NCBI GenBank assembly: GCA_025331435.1
Contig: JAIWNI010000009.1
Span: 62,001 to 126,000, forward strand
From: Choanephora cucurbitarum
Lineage: Eukaryota > Mucoromycota > Mucoromycetes > Mucorales > Choanephoraceae
Length of the DNA: 64,000 nucleotides
Direction of reading: 5' to 3'
Shown here: positions 53,941 through 64,000 of the stretch, piece after piece
Numbering within the stretch: the first letter of the stretch is position 1
Layout: every line of letters starts with the position of its first letter
Position numbers and translations under genes: made by a program
The notes under the pieces: model-generated
What the model saw: only the letters and a program-made list of their open reading frames with translations
Databases searched by the model: none
What the model was told of the DNA's origin: nothing

Positions 53941-55458
53941 ACTGGAATATTGAGGTTCTTCTTCATGTGCATGAAGAATCTGAACACATTCTTTTTTTTT
54001 ACTAACTCCCCTAAGAGCGGTGATTTGGCAAGTATATCAACAAACTCATCTAGTGTTGAGTAATATTTGACTATCAGAAATCAACAAGTACTTGTCTAAA
54101 TAATCAGTACAAAATAAATATGGAACAAGTTATATATACAACTACCTAATCATTGTTTGGTCTCCTTGATAAGAGGTACTTTCAAAAGCCAATGAATTGT
54201 ATATGATGTGGTATGGCTACGTCTCCAATTAGGTGACAGTGTAGAATTAATTAAAATGAGAGTCTTGTAGAGTATATAGACACTGGGGTTTCTTTTTTTT
54301 TGCATGCAAGATAAAGAGAAAAGAATCAACACATAGATAAAGAGAATAAAAGACCAGTCAAGGGACATTTTTGCCTCAAGATCTTAGTCTTGCTTGCTTT
54401 GAAAGTGTGAAACTTTCCACCTTCTTAGTCTGACTCTAACGGGCATTTCGGTCAGAATGAAAACAGAGTGGAAATTCTAGAGCGGTAGTAGTTTTATGCG
54501 AATTACTTTTGTCCCTCTTGAAGCTGCAGACATTGGGGCACAAAAATAAAGACTCATAGCGTTGGAAAAACAAAATCGATAATGCAGACATTAAAGTTTA
54601 TGATTCACTTTCTCATTAGTCAGTTGAATTGACAAAAACGATAAGTACACACACACATGAAAGAGATATAAAGGGAATAGATCGGCAATTTGAATGAGAA
54701 GAAAGAGATGCCAGAATGGTACGATAGGATCATGACAGTTGAGGAATTAGACACAGGTGTATATCTTCAGATCAAGAAACTGTTTAAACTATTGCAAAGA
54801 AAAATGAAGGGATAAAGAGTGTGGTGTATACATAGAAATGTTGCGATTTCTTAGTTCTTCACAGTTTATCAAAAAAAAAATGATTAATGTTATTGAAGCA
54901 GTTGACTCAATGCTGAAGACAGTCATTACGTGTAGAGATTGTCACCATAATTGACACAGCACGACGCACAAATATTCAGTTATTCAACATCATATAACAG
55001 AGTTAAAGCTCAAGAAGTAGATGATAGGCTGTTCTTCCTACAATTCTTGTTTTATTTGAATCTCACAAAATGCTAGCCTGACTTATTAGCTATGAGTCTA
55101 ATCATTATACTCTTTCCTTTTTCTTCGTGCTGAAAGAAAGTCAGTTTTGAAAAATACTTGCTGCTGTCACCAAGGTAACAACAACAAAAATGAATTAGGA
55201 TTCCTTGCTAAACATTTTGAGCTACACGCGGTATACAGATCACCTTGAACCTGGCCAGTTATTTATATGATTCTCTGTTGAACAAACTATTGGTCGAGAT
55301 TGAGACACCAGTGTGCTTACTGTTTACCAGTTAGGCAGGAAAAGGATGGATTGAGTTCGAAATTCAAATCTTATTACCAAATAAGTGCATTTTTTCTTTA
55401 AATATGGAAACATGCAAGCAGTTTTTTTCTTCATTTTATTCCTCTTTCTTCATGTAAC
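53941..55458. other. Intergenic, no supported gene
   Basis: No domain-bearing frame. Its right end is the T/C-rich leader before the CorA gene. Confidence 0.5.
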
Positions 55459-57135
55459 ATGTCACATCATCGTTCTTCATCTATTCGTCGAAGAGGTACA
55501 GGCAATTTCTCTATAGGTGCTGAGCAGCCCAATCAAATGCGATCTGGCAGTTTCGAATCAGACCGTTCTCATCGGCAAAGTTTTCACAGTTTTCTTAAAG
55601 AAGAAGTAACCCTTCAGGACGACGAACTTGAACCCGAAGATGTCAAGACAGATGTCTTGTTTCCTCGTTTCACAAACACTGGCGGTGATCGAGTCGATAT
55701 GGATGCATTTGATCGTATGGTTCAGGACCGTACTCGCAAACTGTCTCAGGGTACCATTCAATTGACAAAACAGCCGAGCCGACAAAACCAACTCTATCGC
55801 TCTTCAGTTACATTTGATCCGCCTCTGAATGATATTCGATTTAGAGCATATTCTGCTCAACAGAACACACTCACTAGTCTATACGAGCTCTTGACGGAAG
55901 ACGGTAGACAAGCCTTAGCATCTGTTGTTCAATCTAAAGGCTGGTGGGTCGATGTACTCTGTCCGACGACAGAAGAGATGCGTATTCTCAGCAAAACATT
56001 TCGTATTCATCCCTTGACGACAGAAGACATTCAAGCACAGGAGTCTCGTGAAAAGATTGAACTGTTTCCCAATTATACCTTTGTGTGCTTCAAAGCCATC
56101 GATATAGACCCTTTGACAGATCGAATCATACCCTTTAACTTTTATTCATTGATCTTTCAAGACGGACTTTTGACAGTAAGTTCTTGAAGGTACGAGGAGA
56201 CATTCACAAGCTCATAATTTGTTAGTTCCATTTTAAAAATTCACATCATATTGACCGTGTTAGAGAACGCTGTGATCAACTAAAAGAATTCATGCCAATC
56301 ACTTCTGACTGGATGAACTATGCTCTAATTGATTCTATCACAGATAGTTTTGCACCTATCATTCTTCAAGTCGAAATGGAGGCTGTCTCGATTGATGAAC
56401 TTTCGTTAGTGTTAAAAGAGAGCGAAAAAGCAGACATGCTAAAGCGTATTAGTCGATGCCGAAAACAGTCCACTCAACTGGCTCGTTTACTTACCTCTAA
56501 ACTGGATGTCATTAAAAGTCTAATGAAGCGATATGAAGACAAATTAGAACAACATCAGCAACATCAACAGACTTCATTCCCTCTTCAACTCAATCAAGCT
56601 TTAGCTAAGGCCACATTGACAACTCCTGCAGCTGCTCGATTGGCTCCAACACACCATATTGCCAGCGGTGCTGCTACTCCTCTTCTCTTTAGTGCCTCTC
56701 CTTCCAACCCTATCATGGAAACCAAAAAGGCATTCTCTGATGTTTTATTGTATTTAGGTGATATTCAAGGTAAAGTCGACTATAGGTTTTCTTCTAAAGG
56801 CATAAACTAATGTCTATTTAGATCACGTGGTGACCATGGTACAGAATATCAACCACTATGATCGCATTCTTCATCGTGCCCATACAAACTACCTTGCCCA
56901 AGTCAATCTAGAACTAACAAAGACATACAATATGACCAATGAAGTTATGAATCGACTGACATTCATGGCTTCTGTGTTTATCCCATTGACCTTAGTATGT
57001 AGCTTATGGGGTATGAATGTAGCTGTTCCTGGCCAAAATTATTTGGACAATGCTTACTTCTTCTGGATTCTGGGTGGTATGGCTGTTTATTGTACTGGCT
57101 GTCTCTTTTTTGGTAAACGGGTTGGCTTCCTTTAG
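55459..57135 (+). CDS. CorA-type Mg2+ transporter (ALR/MNR2-like)
   Basis: Pentameric magnesium channel. A long Ser/Arg-rich cytosolic N-terminus (55459-55800) precedes the alpha/beta CorA domain (SKGWWVDVLCPTTEEMRILS, then HPLTTEDIQAQ). A helical region and two C-terminal membrane helices follow, with the diagnostic GMN motif (LWGMNVAVPG, about 57010). The helix after GMN is FWILGGMAVYCTGCLFFG. About 520 residues, one frame over three exons (introns about 56175-56223 and 56771-56819). The gene looks like the fungal ALR/MNR2 subgroup with extended N-terminus; plasma membrane versus vacuole cannot be told. Confidence 0.9.
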
Positions 57136-57240
57136 TCTGTGGCTTATATTCGAGTCACAACTCCTTTTTGTAATAAAATACAAAAGAAATTCCTGTCTTT
57201 TATAATAGTATTATCATTATATAACACATACACATACATC

Positions 57241-59398
57241 ATGGCTGAATCAGTACAATATTACCTTGAACGGATGATTCCCGAGCTCGAAGGGCTTGAA
57301 AAAAAGAACATTTTTTCACCTGTAGGTGACTTATAAAATGGTAGATCCCAAAGACTCAACTTTCTTTTGTATAGGTCGAGATCAAATCGATCATCAAGAA
57401 GAGAACCAACTTTGAATACGCTCTGCATCGTCGCATCAAACAAAAAATAGACTTCTTGAGAGCAATCGAGTACGAGATAAACTTGGAAGAGCTTCGTAAA
57501 AAGAGAGTGTCTCGCATGGGTACGATGAGCATGAAGCACAGGAAACTTGAATGCATACTGAAAACAGTTTTTTTCCCTACTATTAGGCATTACGGATAGT
57601 TTGAAAGGAAATGATTTACAGTATTCGGGTACAAGAAGAATCTACAACTTGTTTAGAAGAGCTACTATTAAATTCAAGAACGATTTATCACTGTGGCTAC
57701 AATACATTGATTATGCCAAACGCAACAAATCCAATAACGTTCTTTCCAGTGTATTTGTACAGTAAGTTGCGTATTCATGACTAACCTGCCATGCATATCT
57801 AAACTTCTGTTATAGAGCCATTCAATATCATCCTCACAATGCTTCACTATGGATTATGGCAGCTACTTGGGAGAATGAAGAGAACGCGAATATTGCAGCA
57901 GCCCGTGTTTTAATGCAACGTGCTCTTCGATTGATGCCTGAAAACCAACAATTATGGCATGAATACTTTCGCCTCGAATTGTTGTACATTGAAAAGATTA
58001 AGTTGAGAAGACGACTACTAGGCATTGATCAGCAGAAGAACGCAGAGGATATTGAACCTATCAACAACGAAAATGATGACAATACATTACAGCTACCTGC
58101 TTTAACAGGCGAAGATGTAGCACAATGGCAACAAGATGAACAGGATAAGAAGAAAAAGAAGATGACAGAACAAGAGATGGCCGCTCTCGAGGAAGCCAAC
58201 AATCCTATCTTACAAGGTCTTTTGGCCAAGATTGTCTATGACAATGCTATTCAAGCCATTCCTTCTGACATTGAATTCCGACAACGCTTCATCGAGATCT
58301 ACCGTGAATTTACTGATACAGAAACTCATGTAGACTATGTCTACCAGACCATTCAAAACGACTTGAAATACCCCAAGGCTAGAACTGTCTTGGCTAAACG
58401 CCATTTGACACCCAATTTGGCTGTATCAGATCCTCAGTTTGTGACCGCCTTACGTGCTTGTGTTGCTGATTTTGAAGAAGCTGTGAACAATCTGAATGAA
58501 TCAGAGATGTGGCAAGACTATGCTGAATTTATTTTGAGTTGGCATACGGTTGTGTCTGAAGAAAACTTGAAATTATACCTTACCAAATTAGCCCTCAAGA
58601 TCTTCAAAAACTGTCACAAGCAACACAAGATGAATGGTCCTCTCTATCAATCCTGGACAGAACTCTTGATGGCCACAGACCAAGGAGAGAAAGCTATTGA
58701 TGTAGCAGAACGTGGCCTGAATGCCTTTCCTCAACAAGCTGGTCTGTGGATTGATTGGATCCAATTAATAGAAGATAAACATGATGGTTACAAAAAAGCA
58801 TTGGCAGCCAACCCAGAATCATTGAATCTTTGGCGTTCTTTCTTGAACTGGATTGATAACTCAGAGTTGAATGGAGAAGAAAAGCATGATGTGTTTTTTG
58901 ATGCTTGTACCAAGGCCACTCTCTTGTTACCCTCTGTGACATCAGAGTCTGCTGAGCGTAATGAAATCAAGCAGATTGTTCAATCGAGTTATGTGACATG
59001 GGCAGCAGAGACAGAGGGTATTGAGAGTGCTCGTGCTGTTTATCGCAAGCTGATCAAGACCTTTTATCCCACTTATGCTCTCTTAATGAAATGCATTGAA
59101 CTGGAAAACCAATATGGTAGTCCTGACCAACAAGGACAGAACAGCGTCGAATTCCTGTATGATAAAGTCACTAATATGGAAAGTCATAAAGAAGGTAAAA
59201 AAAAAAGAAACAATATGTTTACATATAAGATAGATAGACTGACAACAATTTAACTTAGAAACCTATTTGGCCTATCTTGCTTATCTTTACTCACAAAAGA
59301 AATTTCAAAAGGCCAACCAAGTGTACAATAGAGCATGTAAAGAATTACCTAATAGAGAAGCTTTTGATATTCAAATTCAAAAGTTAAGATCCCAATAA
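57241..59398 (+). CDS. UTP6: UTP6, U3 snoRNP processome subunit
   Basis: HAT/TPR-like repeat protein of the small-subunit processome (UTP-B), needed for early pre-18S processing in the nucleolus. The N-terminus MAESVQYYLERMIPELEGLE with FEYALHRRIKQKIDFLRAIE is the classic UTP6 domain. HAT repeats follow (LWLQYIDYAKR, LWHEYFRLELLYIEK, LWIDWIQLIED). Four or five short introns at the 5' end (from 57326) and one near 59194-59259. The last exon ends SQ at 59398. About 590 residues, normal. It ends 20 bp from the convergent ZIM17 stop. Confidence 0.93.
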
Positions 59399-59418
59399 AG
59401 ATTTTATTTTTTTTTCTT

Positions 59419-59898
59419 TCACTTCTTTTGTCGCTCTAGTTTTATGCGTTCTTCCTCTGTAATTTCAGGAAGCCACTCCATCAAATCACCAAGGCGTTCT
59501 ACACCTTGTTCGTCTACAAACACTTTTCGGATAGCTTCTCCCTTTTCTTTTACTAAATCCTCCACCGTAGTTCGACTGTCCTTGAACCAACCAAGATTGT
59601 CTGCAATCAAATGGCGGTTCTTACAGCCCGGACATTGAATTAGCACAACACCCTTTGTATAAGCATGTTTTGACATGGTGTGATGAGAGCGCTCTTCACA
59701 GACAGTACAAGTAAAACCAATAAGCATCTGGCGTTTGAATGCATTGTCCTGTTGCTCCTCAAACCAAGGTCGAGTTGTATGAAAAGCTGAACGTTGCCAA
59801 CTGATGGGTTGATGCGCGAATCGATAAGGTGTCTTTAGAAAGTGCTTGGTTGGTTTGAGTGATAAGCAGGCTCGAGCAATTCGGAAGGATCGTAACAT
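59419..59898 (-). CDS. ZIM17: ZIM17/TIM15 mitochondrial zinc-ribbon chaperone
   Basis: Protects mitochondrial Hsp70 from aggregation during protein import. Intron-free, 159 residues. A presequence (MLRSFRIARACLSLKPTKHF) precedes the DNL zinc-finger domain: CTVCEERSHHTMSKHAYTKG followed by VLIQCPGCKNRHLIADNLGW. Both CxxC pairs and the DNLGWF motif that names the family are present. The C-terminal helix is Glu/Lys-rich. The start is the first ATG and gives a good presequence. Confidence 0.93.
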   Translation of the reverse strand: MLRSFRIARACLSLKPTKHFLKTPYRFAHQPISWQRSAFHTTRPWFEEQQDNAFKRQMLIGFTCTVCEERSHHTMSKHAYTKGVVLIQCPGCKNRHLIADNLGWFKDSRTTVEDLVKEKGEAIRKVFVDEQGVERLGDLMEWLPEITEEERIKLERQKK

Positions 59899-60025
59899 GA
59901 CTACGTAATATAAAATAAAGAGGGTACTGAAGAAGCTGTCAACTGAACTTTAACTTGCTCTTTTTTTTTTTACATGAAAAAAAGTGGCTTTTCTGGATTT
60001 ATTTTATTTACAAAACATGGATAAC

Positions 60026-60724
60026 TTATTTCTTTATAGTCTGACTACCACCTGTAGCCTTTGAGACAGCAGCCAAGAAAGCAGTCTTTTGTTGAATATC
60101 AAAGGTAGAGTTACTACCAACTAAGTTGTTGACTGCACTACCTTCAATCGCATCAGACCATTTGATATCTGTGCCAACGCCAAGGTATCTATCATAGTCC
60201 CCTTGCATGTCTTTCAATACCAATTGATGATCGTCGTCTGTCTGTTCTACTTGAACAGTGTTTAATTGAGTACCCTCAAATGAAGACCAATCGATGTCTT
60301 TATCAATAAATGTAGTAGCGCGACGTGTGCGTACTTCTTGAGGAGCTGATCGGCGTACGTTCATCTTCTTTGGGCCACGTCTATCGTTGTCTTGCTTCTT
60401 TTGCTTATTGAATTTGTTCTGACGAGGTTGCTTTTGAGTCTCTTCAGCATCAGCAAATTGGTCGTTGTTGGTTTGCTTTTGCTTTCTGGGACGAGGTGTG
60501 AAGTTTCCATTACGTTGACGAGTAGATTTGGCATTAGCCAAGAAAGCAGCAAAAGGATCAGTGGCACCTTCCAAGATGCGGCCACGACCAGTACCACCTA
60601 AACGTTGTGAAAGAGGCTCTTGCTTTTTGCTGTCGTCAGAGGTAGCGTAGTTTCTGAAGCAGTTAACTGTCTGGTTCTTCCACTGACTGTTTCTAATAAG
60701 GTTGTTTGTAGTGGCTCTCAACAT
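60026..60724 (-). CDS. Mitochondrial basic protein, unrecognised
   Basis: Intron-free, 232 residues. The N-terminus (MLRATTNNLIRNSQWKNQTV) and RNYATSDDSKK processing-like region point to mitochondria. A Lys/Arg/Gln-rich middle (60560-60360) with RGPKKMNVRRS suggests RNA or ribosome binding. The C-terminal half is folded-looking (WSDAIEGSAVNNLVGSNST). It may be a fungal mitoribosomal small-subunit or assembly protein; that is inference from composition and no named family is claimed. Confidence 0.75.
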   Translation of the reverse strand: MLRATTNNLIRNSQWKNQTVNCFRNYATSDDSKKQEPLSQRLGGTGRGRILEGATDPFAAFLANAKSTRQRNGNFTPRPRKQKQTNNDQFADAEETQKQPRQNKFNKQKKQDNDRRGPKKMNVRRSAPQEVRTRRATTFIDKDIDWSSFEGTQLNTVQVEQTDDDHQLVLKDMQGDYDRYLGVGTDIKWSDAIEGSAVNNLVGSNSTFDIQQKTAFLAAVSKATGGSQTIKK

Positions 60725-61124
60725 GATCTATAACCGAACTAAAAGAAAAAGGTTTTTAAACAGGCCCTTGCTTCCCCCTTTCTCTACCTCTCTCTCCCTC
60801 CCACTTTTTCTGCGAGGTGGGGTATTTTCAGATCCTGAAAAAAAAACAACCGGACTTTAGAGTCCCGGACAATGTAATTTTGGTCATAGTGGACCAGAAG
60901 CGCTTGATCAGACTTTATCTGAGCATCGTAGTTAAGTTGTTTCCTCTGAGTTGTTGTTTGTAGAGAGGAGTCTGGGAAAGAAACTCAATATGGAATTGCT
61001 GCTTTGATATGAAAACCTATCATGAAAGGCAATCTGAGGCTATTCATGATTAACTAAATTTCTCTCTTTGAAGACGATAAATAACATGATCTTCAATGAA
61101 TAGAAAGAAGCTTAGGCATATAAT
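60725..61124. other. Intergenic, no supported gene
   Basis: It begins with the CT-rich leader (60770-60805) of the mitochondrial gene. No other feature. Confidence 0.5.
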
Positions 61125-61980
61125 ATGGCCAACAAGGACTTGAATGGAAATGAAAAAGATTTGCTGACATTAGTGTCGAAGCTAAAGCAAAACGGCAAAT
61201 GTGTCATGACAAATAAAGTTTTGAAAGTAATCATGATCAGACATGGACTGCGTCTCTTAAGATACATGCACAGTAACAACAACAGGACAAGCTTTGTGTC
61301 TACTTCCTCGCAGAATATGATACAGTCACTAATCTATTTTCTTTTGCTCCTCATTATCTCACCGCTCATTCAGATGTTCAAGTATGAGCAAGAAGAGAAG
61401 TATTGGCTATCTTGGACGAAGAGTTCATAAACGTCATGTCTACTTTGGACCAGGCAAAGAAACTCTTTGATCATAGCCCCCTGCTCCTCTGTTTTCACTC
61501 ATTGTGTCAAGGAAGATATTATGCTCTCCGGTCTTATGGTTCCAAAGAGAAGTCATGTCGTTGTGGATATTCATGACTTGTATTTCAATGAGGATGCATG
61601 AAATGATGTAGAGCACTTCAACCCCGATAAGCTCCTATGAAACGATGTTCAAGCCAAAGGCGCTTCATGAGTTCGATTTAGTAGAAGTGAAAGACAATGT
61701 TTTGGTATGAACTTTAGTTCTACAGAACAACATGTGTGTTATCGAAAACACACAGGTGATTCTTACCTTTGGATTCGCCTTCCTAGAATCAAGTTTTGAC
61801 GAGAGGCACTTTTCTTGTTAGACCCAAGAAATTGGACATCCATTTAGGAAACAAATTCTTGCAACAAACAAATTCATCCTTTCTTTTTCCTTAAGTAAAC
61901 TACAAGTATTTGAAATGAAAAGGTACAGCATGAAATACTCCTTTTCTATCAAAGCAGCGTGATTAAACAGCCTAAGGCAC
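61125..61980 (+). pseudogene. Decayed cytochrome P450
   Basis: Plus-strand fragments in changing frames match successive P450 regions. The end of helix H is near 61125. The I-helix region (EYDTVTNLFSFAPHYLTAHS at about 61312) is followed by a stop, then the J-helix (ARREVLAILDEE). A stretch resembling the beta-sheet before the meander follows (HDLYFNEDA), then the haem segment FSRSERQCFGMNFSSTEQ (about 61677). The canonical F-x-x-G-x-R-x-C-x-G has Ser for the first Gly. At least four stops and frame changes break it, and the N-terminal half is absent. A non-functional relic. Confidence 0.75.
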
Positions 61981-62205
61981 GATAATGAGAAGAACAAAAG
62001 CGCAATTCATTCGAGATTTTTTTCTTCAAGCTATAAGAAACGATGTCACGGGCAGTTTAACAGAGAAAGATTAAAAGACTGAATGTAAAAGGCTTTTCAT
62101 AACAACCAGCCTTGTGTTTCATGAATGACTTTTGATTTGCGACTTTGACACAGTTATGCCTTCGAATCGCTCAGTCAAACTGTTTATTATCTTATATGAA
62201 TCTAA

Positions 62206-62472
62206 CTAGGGTACATCATCAGAATTTTTATGCGCAACTTCTTCTGTCTCTTTGCAATGGTTTCGCCGTTTTAACGCAGTACGGTAATTGATGCTTAAGT
62301 CTATAATAACCTTGGCCACTAGTCTACACTCTTGAAGATTTTTAAGCATATGGTTTATAGACCTTTCTCTAGTGGAGTTGCTGTAATTGGCGTATGGCAT
62401 CAAATTACTAGGTTTTGACTGTCTCCTAACCGGGAATCCTCCAGTAATTCCTTTAGCGTGTTTAGCACTCAA
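62206..62472 (-). other. Orphan reading frame, 88 codons
   Basis: Basic and helical (HMLKNLQECRLVAKVIIDLS), with no recognised domain. It lies between the P450 relic and the RRM gene. It could be an exon of a decayed gene. Confidence 0.25.
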
Positions 62473-62738
62473 GTAAGCAAACTAACTAGCTAACGCTTCA
62501 AGAAATATGTTCAGATCATCGATATGTGTTAGTACATACCTATATCGGATCATATGACTAGTCCTTTTGTTCATTAGAAAAAGATACTCATCGTACAATT
62601 AGATTTTTATCAGGAAGAGAGGAGGGGAGGACAAACACAAGTAGCCAAAATTGGTTAGCTAGATCCACTAATTTTAATTTTAGAACTCATGGTGTTTATT
62701 TTTGTTTTTCTGCTATTTGTTTTAAGAGAGCGCCAAAT

Positions 62739-64000
62739 TCAATAGGTTTGGCTGTAATAGGTTTGATCAAATTGGTTCCAACCATGGAAATCTCCAGTAA
62801 CATTTGAGCTAAAGGCAGGCGCTGGTGGTCTTGCTGTAATATGACAGTGTTCAATGTTTAAGAGCTGATCCATCGTCTGCTTTGGTGGCAACAAAATGGA
62901 AGGAAATAAGCCAATCGAGTGGGTAAGACGATGATGGTTCTCTGCTTGTTCGATGTATTTTTCTTTGGCCCAATTCAGTCGGACTCGTCTTCCAGCTAGG
63001 GTGGTCCCGTCCAAAGCAAAGATGGCAGATGTAGCATTCGCATGGGTATCCAATTTGACGACAGCTCTTCTTTTATCGGGAACCATATAGATATCGGAGA
63101 CAGAGCCGTATTGTTGTAGATGAGGTACAATGTCCTGACTGACGCATTTCTTCGACAGGTTAGTTATACAGATGTATGTGTTGTGTAGTGGTGTCTGTGC
63201 GAACAATTCTTCATAAGACATGTTTGAAATTGAAATATCACTGTTAGACGATGGCCTTCTAGAGTGTGTTGAGGAAGTTGTTTGGCTTTCCGTTGGCCAA
63301 TGACAATAAATAGGGGAAGAAAGTATGTTTTTTCCATTCATGAGCTGAACAGCTTCTTCGGCATCCTCTTGACATAGGAAAGTAAGCAATGCCTTGCCAT
63401 GGCTTAATAGTTCAATATGGCTATCGATAGAACCGTTAGAAAATTGTTTGGGTTCTAGAACTTGTGACAAACATTGGGTTCAACGTACCACACATGGAAT
63501 TCTTGAAAGGCGTTTAGTAGAACATCGGTTGTGATATTGGTACTCAAGTTTGATACATATATATTTACAGGCTCATTCCATTTTACAGAGATTTTCTAAT
63601 TAAATAATAATATAAAAGAAAAAAATTTTTTTAGTGTGCAAAGTAGGACTATTAGCTCTAATTGCTTACCTGGCCACATAGATTTCGATCATCCAAAGCA
63701 TGTTTTACTTGTTCAGCTATTTGAGTATCACTAAATTTAACAATGCTAAAGCTTGTATTATTCTAGAAATAAGAACAAGAAATTAGATTAAAAGATGATA
63801 CCATGTAAACTTGGATAAGATAAGATGGTTTAATTTCATTGAACGATCTTAAAAAAAAATCGAGAAGCGTGAGAAATAGGTTAACTTACATGCTGTCTAA
63901 TGTAAACAGAGTGTGAGGCAGATAGCACATCAATAATGGACTGTAATGTGTCCTTAGTTACTCTTGGATCTAAATTATCAATCCTTAAGATAGCAGACAT
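62739..64000 (-). CDS. RRM-type RNA-binding protein, possibly partial
   Basis: Three RRM segments. The first begins at the window edge with ILRIDNLDPRVTKDTLQSII (start codon at 64000-63998, so upstream exons may exist beyond the window). The second has IYVSNLSTNITTDVLLNAFQ then the RNP1-like GKALLTFLCQEDAEEAVQLM. The third is TYICITNLSKKCVSQDIVPH with RRAVVKLDTHANATSAIFAL and a KEKYIEQ tail. It resembles TIA-1/PUB1/NAM8-type proteins. Introns at about 63896-63763 and 63670-63599. The join near 63485 cannot be made in frame with normal splice sites: the frame before it ends at a TAG in the AAGTTCTAG string, and the next block is in another frame. A small indel or unusual splice is likely. Confidence 0.65.

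Noticed and set aside
1..64000. CRISPR array, bacterial operon, attachment sites, origin
   Set aside because: The sequence is eukaryotic with spliceosomal introns and no repeat-spacer structure was seen.

Overview
The window looks like nuclear DNA of a Mucoromycota (Mucorales-type) fungus. It is AT-rich and gene-dense. Introns are mostly 50-100 nt with GTAAGT-like donors, and many start codons sit directly behind pyrimidine-rich leaders. The proteins are clearly fungal (UTP6, ZIM17, INH1, HAP3, TAF12, DOA1, a myosin II, fungal-type dCMP deaminase). This assignment comes from reading the sequence; no database search was possible.

Layout. 1-6.6 kb: a GNAT acetyltransferase, then a mobile-element graveyard with a broken Tc1/IS630-type transposase, orphan reading frames, a 17-bp tandem repeat and a zinc-knuckle fragment next to an inverted repeat. 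6.6-24.4 kb: a compact housekeeping block with an ArfGAP protein, TFIIA large subunit (TOA1), a small mitochondrial inner-membrane protein, HAP3/NF-YB, DOA1/PLAA, a short-tailed myosin II, dCMP deaminase, TAF12, the F1-ATPase inhibitor and ribosomal protein eL18. 24.4-34.8 kb: a lineage-specific multi-exon gene with a possible nuclease-like motif, a tandem pair of about 129-bp units that look like a structured RNA, and a large Ser/Arg-rich nuclear protein gene. 34,870-40,531: a complete Ty3/gypsy LTR retrotransposon with identical 274-bp LTRs, a 4-bp target duplication and an apparent +1 frameshift junction (CCC-TGA) between Gag-protease and RT-RNase H-integrase. 41.5-51.3 kb: YAE1, a leucine-rich-repeat protein, a secreted acidic protein ending in an inhibitor-cystine-knot-like cysteine pattern, another secreted protein and an SSO-type syntaxin, separated by long empty stretches. 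52.7-64 kb: an F-box/LRR-type relic, a CorA-type Mg2+ transporter, UTP6, ZIM17, a mitochondrial basic protein, a decayed cytochrome P450, and an RRM protein running to the window edge.

Several neighbours share functional themes: pol II transcription (TOA1, HAP3, TAF12), mitochondria (INH1, ZIM17, two small mitochondrial proteins) and protein synthesis or ribosome assembly (eL18, UTP6, YAE1). There is no operon-like logic; genes sit as divergent or tightly convergent pairs typical of compact fungal genomes. The most notable unexplained signal is the tandem RNA-like unit at 28.95-29.2 kb. Its 90-nt cores differ at only four positions, while the flanking stem arms differ in sequence but keep base pairing.
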